From: an uncultured Clostridia bacterium | GTDB lineage: Bacteria; Bacillota; Clostridia; Oscillospirales; Ruminococcaceae | DNA length: 64,000 nt | NCBI GenBank assembly: GCA_947168885.1 | Contig: CAMVNQ010000010.1 | Span: forward strand, 45,701-109,700 | Direction: 5' to 3' | In this document: positions 8,038 to 16,147 of the stretch, one piece after another | How the letters are laid out: every line of letters begins with the position of its first letter | Numbering within the stretch: the first letter of the stretch is position 1 | The notes under the pieces: generated by a model | Told to the model about the DNA's origin: nothing | Database searches by the model: none | The model's input: the letters and a program-made list of their open reading frames with translations, nothing else | Made by a program: the position numbers and the translations under genes

Positions 8038-9867
8038 ATGGAGAAAAAGAAAGAAAAACTGCTTAATAAGTTTGCACTCATCTTTTTCAATTTTACTGTT
8101 GTAACGCTTGTCATAAGCGGACTTATGACATACGTCAGCCAAATGGAGACATATAAATCGATCTGCAGAGATAACTGCCGCGCTATCGGCTCTTACCTGA
8201 ACGGGCTCATGTCCGCAGAGAGCGATATGTTTATCATGTATAAGGAATTCTATATGGATCACTATCGCGAGATGGAGATCGATTATAATTTCAATGAATG
8301 CTGGTCGGCACAGGCCGATTTCGTTACGCTTTTCTCGCAGAGATACCCAGGACAGACTTTCGGCATAGATATTCAGCTTAAAGATCTTGACGAAGATGTC
8401 CAGAAGGCATATTTCAAGTACAAACAGGAATACTGGGTGCTTACGTTTGAAAAGGCAAGAGATGCTTTCGGACTCTCATATGTCTATTTCCTTGTAATGG
8501 GTGACCCGCGCGCACGAATCGAAGACCTTGCACCCGGTCAGGATCCGCAGTACAACGTGCTTTATCTGATAGACGGCGAACGCACCGAAGTAAAGGAGAC
8601 CGATTCTAACGGAAATACCCTCGCCACCGGAAAACTATGGCTCGGAGATACATACGGCAACAACCGTGACGACCACCTCACGGAATGGAAAACGTGGGAA
8701 ACCGGTGAATGTCTTGACGAGTTTTACGAATGGAATAACTCATGGGGACATCAGTACACATACTATACCCCGCTGATTATAAACGGCACTAAGGTCGGTC
8801 TTATCTGCACCGATACCGAAGTCGAAACAATAAACAATACTATATTAAGAAATTCATTCATACAGATGGCCGGTATAGCGGGAATACTTATAATATGTAT
8901 GCTGCTTATGCTCTGGTTCATAAACCGCTTCTATATCTCGAAGATAAAGTTCATCGAGACGAATATGCGTGAATACACGGAAACAAAGGATAAATCGGTC
9001 GCTGACAGGATAGAATCCACTCCGCTCTCGAACGACGAGATCGGCGATCTTGCCGCGCAGACAGTCGTTATGATGCGCGAGGTCGATCGCTATATTGACG
9101 ATATGACAAGCCTTACTACCGAGAAAGAGCGCTTCAGCACAGAGCTCGGTATCGCGACGAAGATTCAGATGGATATGATGCCGACGGACTTCCCGAAGCG
9201 AAACGACATAGATATGTATGCTCTTATGTCGCCGGCAAAAGAAGTCGGCGGTGACTTCTACGATTTCTTCTTCATCGACTCGAACCACCTCGGTCTTGTT
9301 ATGGCTGATGTTTCCGGCAAGGGTGTGCCCGCAGCATTATTCATGGTCATTGCTAAAACGCTCATCTCCAACCGTGCGATAATGGGAGGCTCGCCAGCGA
9401 GAGTCCTTGAGGACATAAACTTCCGTCTCTGCGAAAACAACGCTTACGGAATGTTCATAACCGCATGGTTCGGCATACTCACTCTTTCGACAGGTCAGAT
9501 CATCTGCGCGAATGCGGGTCACGAATATCCAGCGATACGCCACAAGGACGGAAAGTATGAGCTCCTCGTATCCGACCACTGCCCGCCGCTCGCGGCTATG
9601 GAGGACATCGAGTATGAGGACGAGATAATAAACCTCGAACCCGGCGACAGCCTGTTCCTCTACACCGACGGTATCCCCGAAGCGAAGAACCAGCTCGGAA
9701 AGCATCTCGGAACAACGAAGATGCTTGAGATACTCAACGCGGCTCCGGGTCTCGCACCTTATGACCTGCTCAACGGTCTTAAAGAGCTTATCGACGATTT
9801 TGCCCGCGGAACGGATACTTTCGACGACATCACTATGATGTGCATAAACTATCTCGGCAGAAAATGA
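8038..9867 (+). CDS. Membrane PP2C (SpoIIE/RsbU-type) phosphatase, second copy
   Basis: A 609-residue paralogue of the preceding gene. The ATG at 8038 was preferred over an in-frame TTG at 8032 because ACGAGG is then 7 bp away rather than 1. Membrane helices are at about 10-32 and 273-299, enclosing an unrelated-looking external domain of about 240 residues with clustered Trp/Tyr (EWKTWETGECLDEFYEWNNSW). A HAMP-like helical stretch (about 300-370) leads to the PP2C domain (about 387-609: EVGGDFYDFFFID, MADVSGKGVPAALFM, NAGHEYPAIRHKDG, LFLYTDGIPEA). Two phosphatases with different sensors and one STAS partner imply that two external signals converge on one switch. The gene ends the operon at a terminator. 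Confidence 0.88.
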   Translation: MEKKKEKLLNKFALIFFNFTVVTLVISGLMTYVSQMETYKSICRDNCRAIGSYLNGLMSAESDMFIMYKEFYMDHYREMEIDYNFNECWSAQADFVTLFSQRYPGQTFGIDIQLKDLDEDVQKAYFKYKQEYWVLTFEKARDAFGLSYVYFLVMGDPRARIEDLAPGQDPQYNVLYLIDGERTEVKETDSNGNTLATGKLWLGDTYGNNRDDHLTEWKTWETGECLDEFYEWNNSWGHQYTYYTPLIINGTKVGLICTDTEVETINNTILRNSFIQMAGIAGILIICMLLMLWFINRFYISKIKFIETNMREYTETKDKSVADRIESTPLSNDEIGDLAAQTVVMMREVDRYIDDMTSLTTEKERFSTELGIATKIQMDMMPTDFPKRNDIDMYALMSPAKEVGGDFYDFFFIDSNHLGLVMADVSGKGVPAALFMVIAKTLISNRAIMGGSPARVLEDINFRLCENNAYGMFITAWFGILTLSTGQIICANAGHEYPAIRHKDGKYELLVSDHCPPLAAMEDIEYEDEIINLEPGDSLFLYTDGIPEAKNQLGKHLGTTKMLEILNAAPGLAPYDLLNGLKELIDDFARGTDTFDDITMMCINYLGRK

Positions 9868-9873
9868 TACAAA

Positions 9874-9900
9874 CGGGGAGCATCAGCTCTCCGCTTTTTG
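9874..9900 (+). terminator. Terminator of the signalling operon
   Basis: CGGGGAGC-atca-GCTCTCCG stem (9874-9893) followed by CTTTTTG, just after the second phosphatase stop codon. Confidence 0.8.
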
Positions 9901-9918
9901 TTTTCTCGCAAAAAAGGC

Positions 9919-9947
9919 TTGACAAATCAGATTTTATCTGCTATAAT
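9919..9947 (+). promoter_or_regulatory. Consensus sigma-A promoter of the T-box operon
   Basis: Perfect TTGACA (9919-9924) and TATAAT (9942-9947) with a 17-bp spacer. Confidence 0.92.
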
Positions 9948-9957
9948 AGCGGTGTAT

Positions 9958-10198
9958 TTTGTAAAGGCTGTGACGGAAACAGTAAGTCTTACGCGAAAGA
10001 TACAGCGAGCCGCGGACGGTGCAAGCGCGGCACAAGTAGCGTCTGACCGAATATCATTCCCGAGCCGCGGCGCCTAAATCCGGACGAGAGTAAGTGCCGA
10101 CGCAGCTCCTGCGTTATGGGAGAGTGGGTGATGGCCCATACGAAACAGGTGGTACAGCAGACGCACGGTCTGTCCTATTTCGGGACAGACCGTTTTTA
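9958..10198 (+). promoter_or_regulatory. T-box leader, isoleucine-specific
   Basis: The leader shows T-box landmarks in order: an AGTA-containing stem I base (ACAGTAAGTC), the distal AGCGAGCC...GGTGCAAGC region, the specifier loop GAATATCATTCC with ATC (Ile) at 10053-10055, and the antiterminator T-box sequence AACAGGTGGTACAGC (10144-10158). The T-box is followed by a terminator, ACGGTCTGTCC/GGGACAGACCGT (10165-10193), then TTTTT. Uncharged tRNA-Ile would bind the specifier and T-box and prevent termination. ileS downstream fits. The specifier frame was read by eye; TAT is the alternative but does not fit the operon. Confidence 0.88.
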
Positions 10199-10238
10199 TT
10201 GATATAATAAACCCACCGCGAAAGATAAAAAATAGCAG

Positions 10239-10673
10239 ATGAAAAAGATATACTGGTTCGAGCCGTGGTTCTTTCTGTTCTTCGGAGCCTTTCATCTCCA
10301 CCGGATATGGGGACTCATCGACAGAAATTCCTACGCCGCTTTCTGGATAGATACAATGGAAAACAAAGGTCCTGTGTACTTCATACTTATGGGAGTGCTG
10401 TCGGGATTGTGCCTGCTCGGTATAATAACATTTTTCAGGAACCTCCACCGCAATTATCTGTGGCGTTGGATATATATCTGCGGCGGCTCCTACCTTCTGT
10501 TCGATCTCTTTGCAATAGCGACGGATCTCGGCTTCTGGCATGACATCATCATAGCCATGTTCGACGTGAACGCATGGTACTGGGTTCTCGTCTGGGGTGG
10601 ATTTATAATAATGGGCTTACTGGTGTTCATACTTGGTATATCACTGATGATAAAAAGAAAACAAAACAGTTAA
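10239..10673 (+). CDS. Small four-helix membrane protein in the Ile T-box operon
   Basis: A 144-residue protein with about four hydrophobic segments (roughly 9-27, 45-66, 76-97 and 110-138) and a basic C-terminus (KRKQNS). No motif was recognised. It lies between the T-box terminator and ileS, with only about 35 bp to the ileS start, so it should be co-transcribed with ileS and be induced when charged tRNA-Ile is scarce. The ribosome site before the ATG is poor (GCGAAAG is distant), so it may be weakly translated. A role tied to isoleucine supply, such as uptake, would fit the regulation but is only a guess; no transporter family signature is visible. Confidence 0.65.
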   Translation: MKKIYWFEPWFFLFFGAFHLHRIWGLIDRNSYAAFWIDTMENKGPVYFILMGVLSGLCLLGIITFFRNLHRNYLWRWIYICGGSYLLFDLFAIATDLGFWHDIIIAMFDVNAWYWVLVWGGFIIMGLLVFILGISLMIKRKQNS

Positions 10674-10708
10674 TTATTTAGATTTCAATATAAAACGGAG
10701 GAAAAGCA

Positions 10709-13700
10709 ATGTATAAGAAAGTTGAAAGCGATCTGAATTTCGTCCAGCGCGAAAAACAGACCAAGCAGTTCTGGAAGGATCACAAGATCTTTGAGAAGAG
10801 CATAGATATGCGCTCGAAGGCTAATTCCTATGTGTTCTATGACGGCCCCCCGACCGCGAACGGAAAGCCCCATATCGGTCACGTCCTCACAAGAACGATA
10901 AAGGATATGATCCCGCGCTACCGTACAATGAAAGGCTATATGGTACCGAGAAAGGCGGGCTGGGATACCCACGGACTGCCTGTTGAGCTCGAAGTCGAGA
11001 AGCTCCTCGGCATAGACGGCAAGGATCAGATCGAAAAGTACGGTCTCGAACCGTTCATCAACAAGTGCAAGGAATCCGTATGGAAGTACAAGGGTATGTG
11101 GGAGGACTTCTCCGAGACCGTCGGCTTCTGGGCGGATATGGACAACCCGTACGTTACCTACCACAATGACTTTATCGAATCCGAATGGTGGGCTCTCAAG
11201 GAAATATACAACAAGAACCTGCTCTATAAGGGCTTCAAGATAGTTCCTTACTGCCCGCGCTGCGGAACTCCGCTTTCGTCTCACGAAGTAGCACAGGGTT
11301 ATAAGACTGTCAAGGAGCGTTCGGCTATCGTCCGCTTCAAAATAGTCGGAAGAGACAACGAATACTTCCTCGCGTGGACGACTACACCGTGGACTTTACC
11401 GTCCAACGTTGCACTCTGCGTGAATCCCGATGACAAATACTGCAAGGTAAAGGCAGCCGACGGCTATATCTACACTATGGCGGAAGCTCTTCTCGACACC
11501 GTTCTCGGCAAGCTCGCAGAAGAGGGCAAGCCCGCTTACGAAGTGCTCGAAAGCTATGTCGGAAAAGACCTCGAAGGTATCGCCTATGAGCCGCTTATGC
11601 AGTGCTCAGCTGATGCCGCGGCAAAAACCGGCAAAAAGGGTCACTACATCGTATGCGACAACTATGTTACCATGTCCGACGGTACCGGTATCGTTCACAT
11701 TGCTCCCGCGTTCGGTGAAGACGACTCACGCGTCGGAAAGAATTACGATCTTCCGTTTGTTCAGCTTGTTGACGCAAAGGGCTGCATGACCGAAGATACC
11801 CCCTACGCCGGACTTTTCGTAAAGGACGCTGACCCGAAGGTACTCGTTGACCTCGACAAGGACGGCAAGCTCTTCGACGCGCCGAAGTTCGAGCACGAAT
11901 ACCCGCACTGCTGGAGATGCAGTTCGCCGCTCATCTACTATGCACGCGAGACATGGTTCATCAAAATGACCGAAGTCCGCGACAAACTTATCGCAAACAA
12001 CGACAAGGTAAACTGGATACCCGAAAGCATAGGAAAGGGACGCTTCGGTGACTGGCTCAAGAACATCCAGGACTGGGGAATCTCCAGAAACCGCTACTGG
12101 GGAACTCCGCTCAATATCTGGGAATGTGAGTGCGGCTGCCGTCACAGCATAGGCTCTATCGCCGAGCTGAAGGAAATGTCGGATAACTGCCCCGACGATA
12201 TAGAGCTCCACAGACCTTATATAGACGACGTAACTATCAAGTGCCCCGAGTGCGGCAAACAGATGAAGCGCGTTCCGGAAGTTATCGACTGCTGGTTCGA
12301 CTCCGGTTCTATGCCTTTCGCACAGCACCACTATCCTTTCGAGAACAAGGAGCTCTTTGAACAGCAGTTCCCTGCCGACTTCATCTCAGAGGCTGTCGAT
12401 CAGACCCGAGGCTGGTTCTATTCGCTTCTCGCTATCTCGACGCTCCTGTTCGACCGCGAGCCGTTCAAGAACGTTATCGTTCTTGGTCTTGTTCAAGATG
12501 AGAACGGACAGAAAATGTCCAAGTCCAAAGGCAACGCAGTCGATCCGTTCGAGGCTCTTGAAAAACTCGGTGCCGACGCGATACGCTGGTACTTCTATAC
12601 AAACTCACAGCCGTGGCTCCCGAATAAGTTCCACGACAAGGTAGTTATCGAAGGTCAGCGTAAATTTATGGGCACACTCTGGAACACTTATGCGTTCTAT
12701 ATCATGTATGCCGACATAATCGGTTTCGACCCGACAAAATATACTCTCGACGTAAGCAAGCTCCCCGTAATGGACAAGTGGCTGCTGTCAAGAATGAACA
12801 CGATGATAAAGAATACCGACGAGAACCTTGAAAACTATCGCATACCGGAGGCTGCAAAGGCTATGCAGGACTTCGTTGATGAGCTATCGAACTGGTATGT
12901 AAGAAGAAGCCGCGAGCGCTTCTGGTCACCGGAGCTCACCGAGGATACTGTGAACGCGTATATGACGCTTTACACTGCTCTCGTTAATGTATGCAAATGC
13001 GCGGCACCTATGGTTCCGTTCATCACTGAGGAAATATACCAGAACATGGTCCTCAGCGTTGACAAGAACGCTCCCGAGAGCATACACCTCTGCGAATATC
13101 CGAAGTACGACGAGGCACTCATAGACAGCGAGCTCGAAAAGAAGATGGGCGAAGTGCTCGACATAGTTGTTCTCGGCCGTTCGGCAAGAAACGCTTCCAA
13201 TCGCAAGAACCGCCAGCCGCTCAGCACTATGTATGTCAAGGCGGACACAAAGCTTGACGTGTTCTTCACGGATATAATCAAGGACGAGCTCAACGTTAAG
13301 AGCGTTGTATTCACAGACGATATGGCAGGCTTCGCTTCATACAATTTCAAGCCCCAGCTCAAGACCCTCGGTCCGAAGTACGGCAAGAATTTAGGCGAAA
13401 TAAAGAACGCACTTGCAGAGATCTCTGCAGGCAACAGCGGTCAGGCTATGGCTGATCTCAACAACAGCGGCGTAATGAAGCTCAATATCTCCATTGGTGA
13501 AATAGAACTCACAAAGGACGATCTGCTTATCGAAGCACAGCAGAAAGAGGATTACTGCACCGTATTCGACGGTGGCGTAACAGTCGCTCTCGATACTGCG
13601 CTCACCCCCGAGCTTATTGAGGAAGGCTTCGTCCGCGAGATCGTAAGCAAGATCCAGAATATGCGCAAGGACAGCGGTTTCGAGGTCATGGATCACATCA

Positions 13701-13867
13701 ACGTCAAGGTAAGTGGAAACGACAAACTTATCGACGTTATCAACCGCAATGCTGCTTCTATCAGCAGTGACGTCCTCGCCGAAAGCATCACCGTCGGCGA
13801 CACAGCTAACAGCAAGCTCTGGGACATCAACGGCGAACAGATCAATATCGGTGTAGAAAAACTATAA
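10709..13867 (+). CDS. ileS: Isoleucyl-tRNA synthetase, long type-2 form
   Basis: A 1052-residue class I synthetase that charges tRNA-Ile. HIGH appears as PHIGHVLTRTIKD near residue 55 and KMSKS as QKMSKSKGN near residue 608; the editing domain lies between (about 190-400). Two Cys pairs sit in CECGC and CPECGK around 475-515. The GWDTHGLPVELEVEKLLG segment and the length above 1000 match the eukaryote-like IleS2 class rather than the roughly 930-residue IleS1 of Escherichia coli; IleS2 enzymes are known for low sensitivity to mupirocin. A GGAGG site precedes the ATG. It is under the Ile T-box, after a small membrane-protein gene. Function is certain; the type-2 call is by sequence pattern. 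Confidence 0.96.
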   Translation: MYKKVESDLNFVQREKQTKQFWKDHKIFEKSIDMRSKANSYVFYDGPPTANGKPHIGHVLTRTIKDMIPRYRTMKGYMVPRKAGWDTHGLPVELEVEKLLGIDGKDQIEKYGLEPFINKCKESVWKYKGMWEDFSETVGFWADMDNPYVTYHNDFIESEWWALKEIYNKNLLYKGFKIVPYCPRCGTPLSSHEVAQGYKTVKERSAIVRFKIVGRDNEYFLAWTTTPWTLPSNVALCVNPDDKYCKVKAADGYIYTMAEALLDTVLGKLAEEGKPAYEVLESYVGKDLEGIAYEPLMQCSADAAAKTGKKGHYIVCDNYVTMSDGTGIVHIAPAFGEDDSRVGKNYDLPFVQLVDAKGCMTEDTPYAGLFVKDADPKVLVDLDKDGKLFDAPKFEHEYPHCWRCSSPLIYYARETWFIKMTEVRDKLIANNDKVNWIPESIGKGRFGDWLKNIQDWGISRNRYWGTPLNIWECECGCRHSIGSIAELKEMSDNCPDDIELHRPYIDDVTIKCPECGKQMKRVPEVIDCWFDSGSMPFAQHHYPFENKELFEQQFPADFISEAVDQTRGWFYSLLAISTLLFDREPFKNVIVLGLVQDENGQKMSKSKGNAVDPFEALEKLGADAIRWYFYTNSQPWLPNKFHDKVVIEGQRKFMGTLWNTYAFYIMYADIIGFDPTKYTLDVSKLPVMDKWLLSRMNTMIKNTDENLENYRIPEAAKAMQDFVDELSNWYVRRSRERFWSPELTEDTVNAYMTLYTALVNVCKCAAPMVPFITEEIYQNMVLSVDKNAPESIHLCEYPKYDEALIDSELEKKMGEVLDIVVLGRSARNASNRKNRQPLSTMYVKADTKLDVFFTDIIKDELNVKSVVFTDDMAGFASYNFKPQLKTLGPKYGKNLGEIKNALAEISAGNSGQAMADLNNSGVMKLNISIGEIELTKDDLLIEAQQKEDYCTVFDGGVTVALDTALTPELIEEGFVREIVSKIQNMRKDSGFEVMDHINVKVSGNDKLIDVINRNAASISSDVLAESITVGDTANSKLWDINGEQINIGVEKL

Positions 13868-13880
13868 ACGCCATGCATAG

Positions 13881-14019
13881 GTGGGGTTGCACCCCACACC
13901 CGCTTCAGGGGGCTACCGCGCCCCCTGAAACCCCCGCGCCAAGGCTCCGCCTTGGATCCGTGGGTGCGTTTTGTTAAGAGACTGGGGAACCCCTTTCGTG
14001 GAACGAAAGGGCGTTCCCC
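13881..14019 (+). terminator. Hairpin array downstream of ileS
   Basis: Four successive stems: GTGGGG/CCCCAC (13881-13897), TCAGGGGG/CCCCCTGA (13905-13928), CCAAGG-ctccg-CCTTGG (13939-13955), and a composite GGGGAAC...GTTCCCC stem (13984-14019) enclosing CCCTTTCGT-gga-ACGAAAGGG. The TTTTG after the third stem may end ileS transcripts. It is unlike the element that follows at 14088 but similar in style to the pta hairpins. Confidence 0.5.
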
Positions 14020-14087
14020 AAGACCCCTCCCTAAAGAACTTTATTAGCTTCGCTGTCATATTAACATAATTCAGCGACTAAAAAGAA

Positions 14088-14230
14088 ACAGCAGACTCGT
14101 TACATGAGTCTGCTGTATTTTTATGCTTTTAAGAAACTGACAAATAAAACCGCGTAAGCTTCCGGTGCAGGCGGATGCCTGCCGCGGGTCCGGGCGGCGT
14201 TAGCCCGGCGCCGTCTGCGAAGACCGCGCG
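14088..14230 (-). repeat. Modular intergenic hairpin/terminator element, copy 2 (inverted)
   Basis: Reverse complement of copy 1: starting 10 bp after the oadB stop on the minus strand come the CGCGCGGTCTTCGCAGAC block, a GCCGGGCT/GCCCGG stem, a GCAGGCatccGCCTGC stem, an A/T-rich spacer, and the terminator stem ACAGCAGACTC (14088-14098)/GAGTCTGCTGT (14106-14116). The flanking T-runs could terminate either strand. Confidence 0.8.
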
Positions 14231-14239
14231 TAAGCGCTA

Positions 14240-15430
14240 TTAGCCGAAGATTGCCATAAGAGCGCCGGCGGCGACTGCCGAGCCGATAACACCTGCGACG
14301 TTCGGTCCCATAGCGTGCATGAGAAGGAAGTTGGAGGGATCAGCTTCCTGACCGACCTTCTGTGAAACACGGGCTGCCATAGGAACAGCGGAAACGCCGG
14401 CAGAGCCTATGAGCGGGTTGATATTACCGCCGGAAAGCTTGTTCATGAGCTTTGCAAGCAGGATACCGCAGGCTGTACCTACGCAGAATGCGAGAAGTCC
14501 GAGAACGATTATCATTATCGTGCGTATGCTTAAGAAGTTAGCGGCTGTCGCGGTTGCGCCGACCGTTGTACCAAGCATGATTACGATTATGTTCATAAGC
14601 TCACCGGAAGCGGTCTTGACAAGTCTGTCAACAACACCGCTCTCCTTGAACAGGTTACCGAGCATAAGCATACCTACGAGCGGTGCTGCAGACGGTACAA
14701 TGAACGCAACGATGACTGTTACCGCGATAGGGAATATGATCTTTTCTGTCTTTGAAACTGTGCGGAGCATACCCATTTTGATGCTGCGTTCTTTCTTGGT
14801 CGTGAGAGCCTTCATTATAGGCGGCTGAATAACAGGGACAAGCGCCATATACGAGTAAGCCGCGACCGCAATAGAACCGAGAAGCTCCGGCGCCAGCCTT
14901 GATGTGAGCCAGATAGCAGTAGGACCGTCGGCACCGCCTATGATACCGATAGAAGCAGCGTCTGCAAGCGAGAAATCAACGATACCGATAGCGGAAAGTG
15001 TGCACGCACCGAGGAACGTAAAGAAGATACCGCCCTGCGCAGCCGCACCGAGGAAGAAACTCTTCGGGTTGGCAATAAGGGGACCGAAGTCGGTCATACA
15101 GCCGATACCGAGGAAGATCAGCGGCGGGAAGACACCGCACTTAACACCGAGGTACAGGACATCGAGGATACCGCCGTCGTGAAGGACTTCGGCATACGGA
15201 ATATTGGTCGTCATAAAGAACTCGGGGTGGTAAAGTCCTGCACCCGGGAGGTTAGTAAGTGCCATACCAAACGCTATCGGAAGCATAAGCATGGGCTCGT
15301 ACTGCTTAACGATAGCAAGATACATGAGGAAGAACGAGATCAGGAGCATAACACCCTGCTGCCATGTGAGGTTGCAGAATGCAGACTGGCTCCAGAGCGT
15401 TTTTATTGTTTCTATAAACGTATCAAACAT
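14240..15430 (-). CDS. Na+-translocating carboxylic acid decarboxylase, beta subunit
   Basis: A 396-residue integral membrane protein with about nine to eleven hydrophobic helices, the usual size for OadB/GcdB/MmdB. It is the membrane channel that couples decarboxylation of a biotin-bound carboxyl group to Na+ export. The conserved segment SIGIIGGADGPTAIWLTSRLA carries the Asp needed for Na+ coupling, and PLIGSAGVSAVPMAARVSQ and PSNFLLMHAMGPNVAGVIGSA are family signatures. It follows the gamma-like subunit gene by 17 bp. The alpha (carboxyltransferase) and biotin carrier genes are not in the window, so the substrate (oxaloacetate, methylmalonyl-CoA or glutaconyl-CoA) cannot be told. Confidence 0.93.
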   Translation of the reverse strand: MFDTFIETIKTLWSQSAFCNLTWQQGVMLLISFFLMYLAIVKQYEPMLMLPIAFGMALTNLPGAGLYHPEFFMTTNIPYAEVLHDGGILDVLYLGVKCGVFPPLIFLGIGCMTDFGPLIANPKSFFLGAAAQGGIFFTFLGACTLSAIGIVDFSLADAASIGIIGGADGPTAIWLTSRLAPELLGSIAVAAYSYMALVPVIQPPIMKALTTKKERSIKMGMLRTVSKTEKIIFPIAVTVIVAFIVPSAAPLVGMLMLGNLFKESGVVDRLVKTASGELMNIIVIMLGTTVGATATAANFLSIRTIMIIVLGLLAFCVGTACGILLAKLMNKLSGGNINPLIGSAGVSAVPMAARVSQKVGQEADPSNFLLMHAMGPNVAGVIGSAVAAGALMAIFG

Positions 15431-15447
15431 AGCCTGTCACTCCCCTC

Positions 15448-15915
15448 TCAATTCATGAACCCGCGCATATTTTCCGCGATACCTGCTGCGCTCCAGCCCG
15501 AACGTGCGGACTTCGGACGCTGTACACGCGTTATGCGGTACTGCTTACCCTCTGCGGCACCGTAAGCGGCAATTGCTGCGGCGATAACTGCGATGATCTC
15601 ATCATCATCCTCGTCCTCGAGCTCCTCTTCGGCTGCCGTATCGGGAACTTCCGTGACTGCGGGAGCGGCGGGTTGACCGGTTCCGTTATCGAGTTTGAAC
15701 GACTTAAGTGAATCGTTGCGCTCTATAAGCTTTTTTCTTTCGCGTTTTTCGCCGGCGCTGTTTATCGCCTTGAATATCTTGCCGAAGCCCCAAAGGAAGA
15801 AAACGAGGACTGCGAGGATAAGGAATACCACCACAAGACCTGTTACGACCGTTGAGCCCACAAGACCCCAGTCAAGATCCATCGCCATGAGCGCGGAAAT
15901 GCTTTTATCGAACAT
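15448..15915 (-). CDS. Decarboxylase gamma/delta-like subunit (OadG family)
   Basis: A 155-residue protein with one N-terminal membrane helix (about 20-45, VVTGLVVVFLILAVLVFFLWGFG) and a cytosolic charged tail. A Pro/Ala/Glu-rich linker with an acidic run precedes DDEIIAVIAAAIAAYGAAEG, the helix seen in OadG/MmdD-type subunits that holds the complex together. It lies directly before the beta subunit. The last part (RITRVQRPKSARSGWSAAG) is also typical. It assembles the membrane beta subunit with the cytosolic alpha subunit; it has no catalytic residue of its own. Confidence 0.85.
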   Translation of the reverse strand: MFDKSISALMAMDLDWGLVGSTVVTGLVVVFLILAVLVFFLWGFGKIFKAINSAGEKRERKKLIERNDSLKSFKLDNGTGQPAAPAVTEVPDTAAEEELEDEDDDEIIAVIAAAIAAYGAAEGKQYRITRVQRPKSARSGWSAAGIAENMRGFMN

Positions 15916-15956
15916 ATAAAGACCTCTTTTCGGTACTGTAATTCAAAATCTATTCT

Positions 15957-15985
15957 ATTATACTACAAATCGTCAAAAATTTCAA
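15957..15985 (-). promoter_or_regulatory. Sigma-A promoter of the decarboxylase pair
   Basis: On the minus strand TTGAAA (15985-15980), 17 bp, TATAAT (15962-15957), about 40 bp before the ATG at 15915. Confidence 0.75.
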
Positions 15986-16042
15986 GTCATTTTTGCAATT
16001 TTAGGAGCATGAATAAAAAATTTATAAAATTTGCCTTCATAC

Positions 16043-16071
16043 TTGAAAAATACTACGATTTATGATATTAT
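16043..16071 (+). promoter_or_regulatory. Promoter of the adaptor/permease operon
   Basis: TTGAAA (16043-16048), 17 bp, TATTAT (16066-16071). A small CCCG...CGGG hairpin lies between it and the ATG at 16148. Confidence 0.6.
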
Positions 16072-16147
16072 ATATTGTATATTGTGTTACCGCTTCCCGA
16101 CATTATTGCGGGAAAGCGCAGAAGTTCCCGAACGGAGGCATACCCGG

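Noticed and set aside
9958..10198. RNase P RNA or another structured RNA gene
   Set aside because: The AACAGGTGGTACAGC T-box, specifier loop and terminator before ileS explain the region better.
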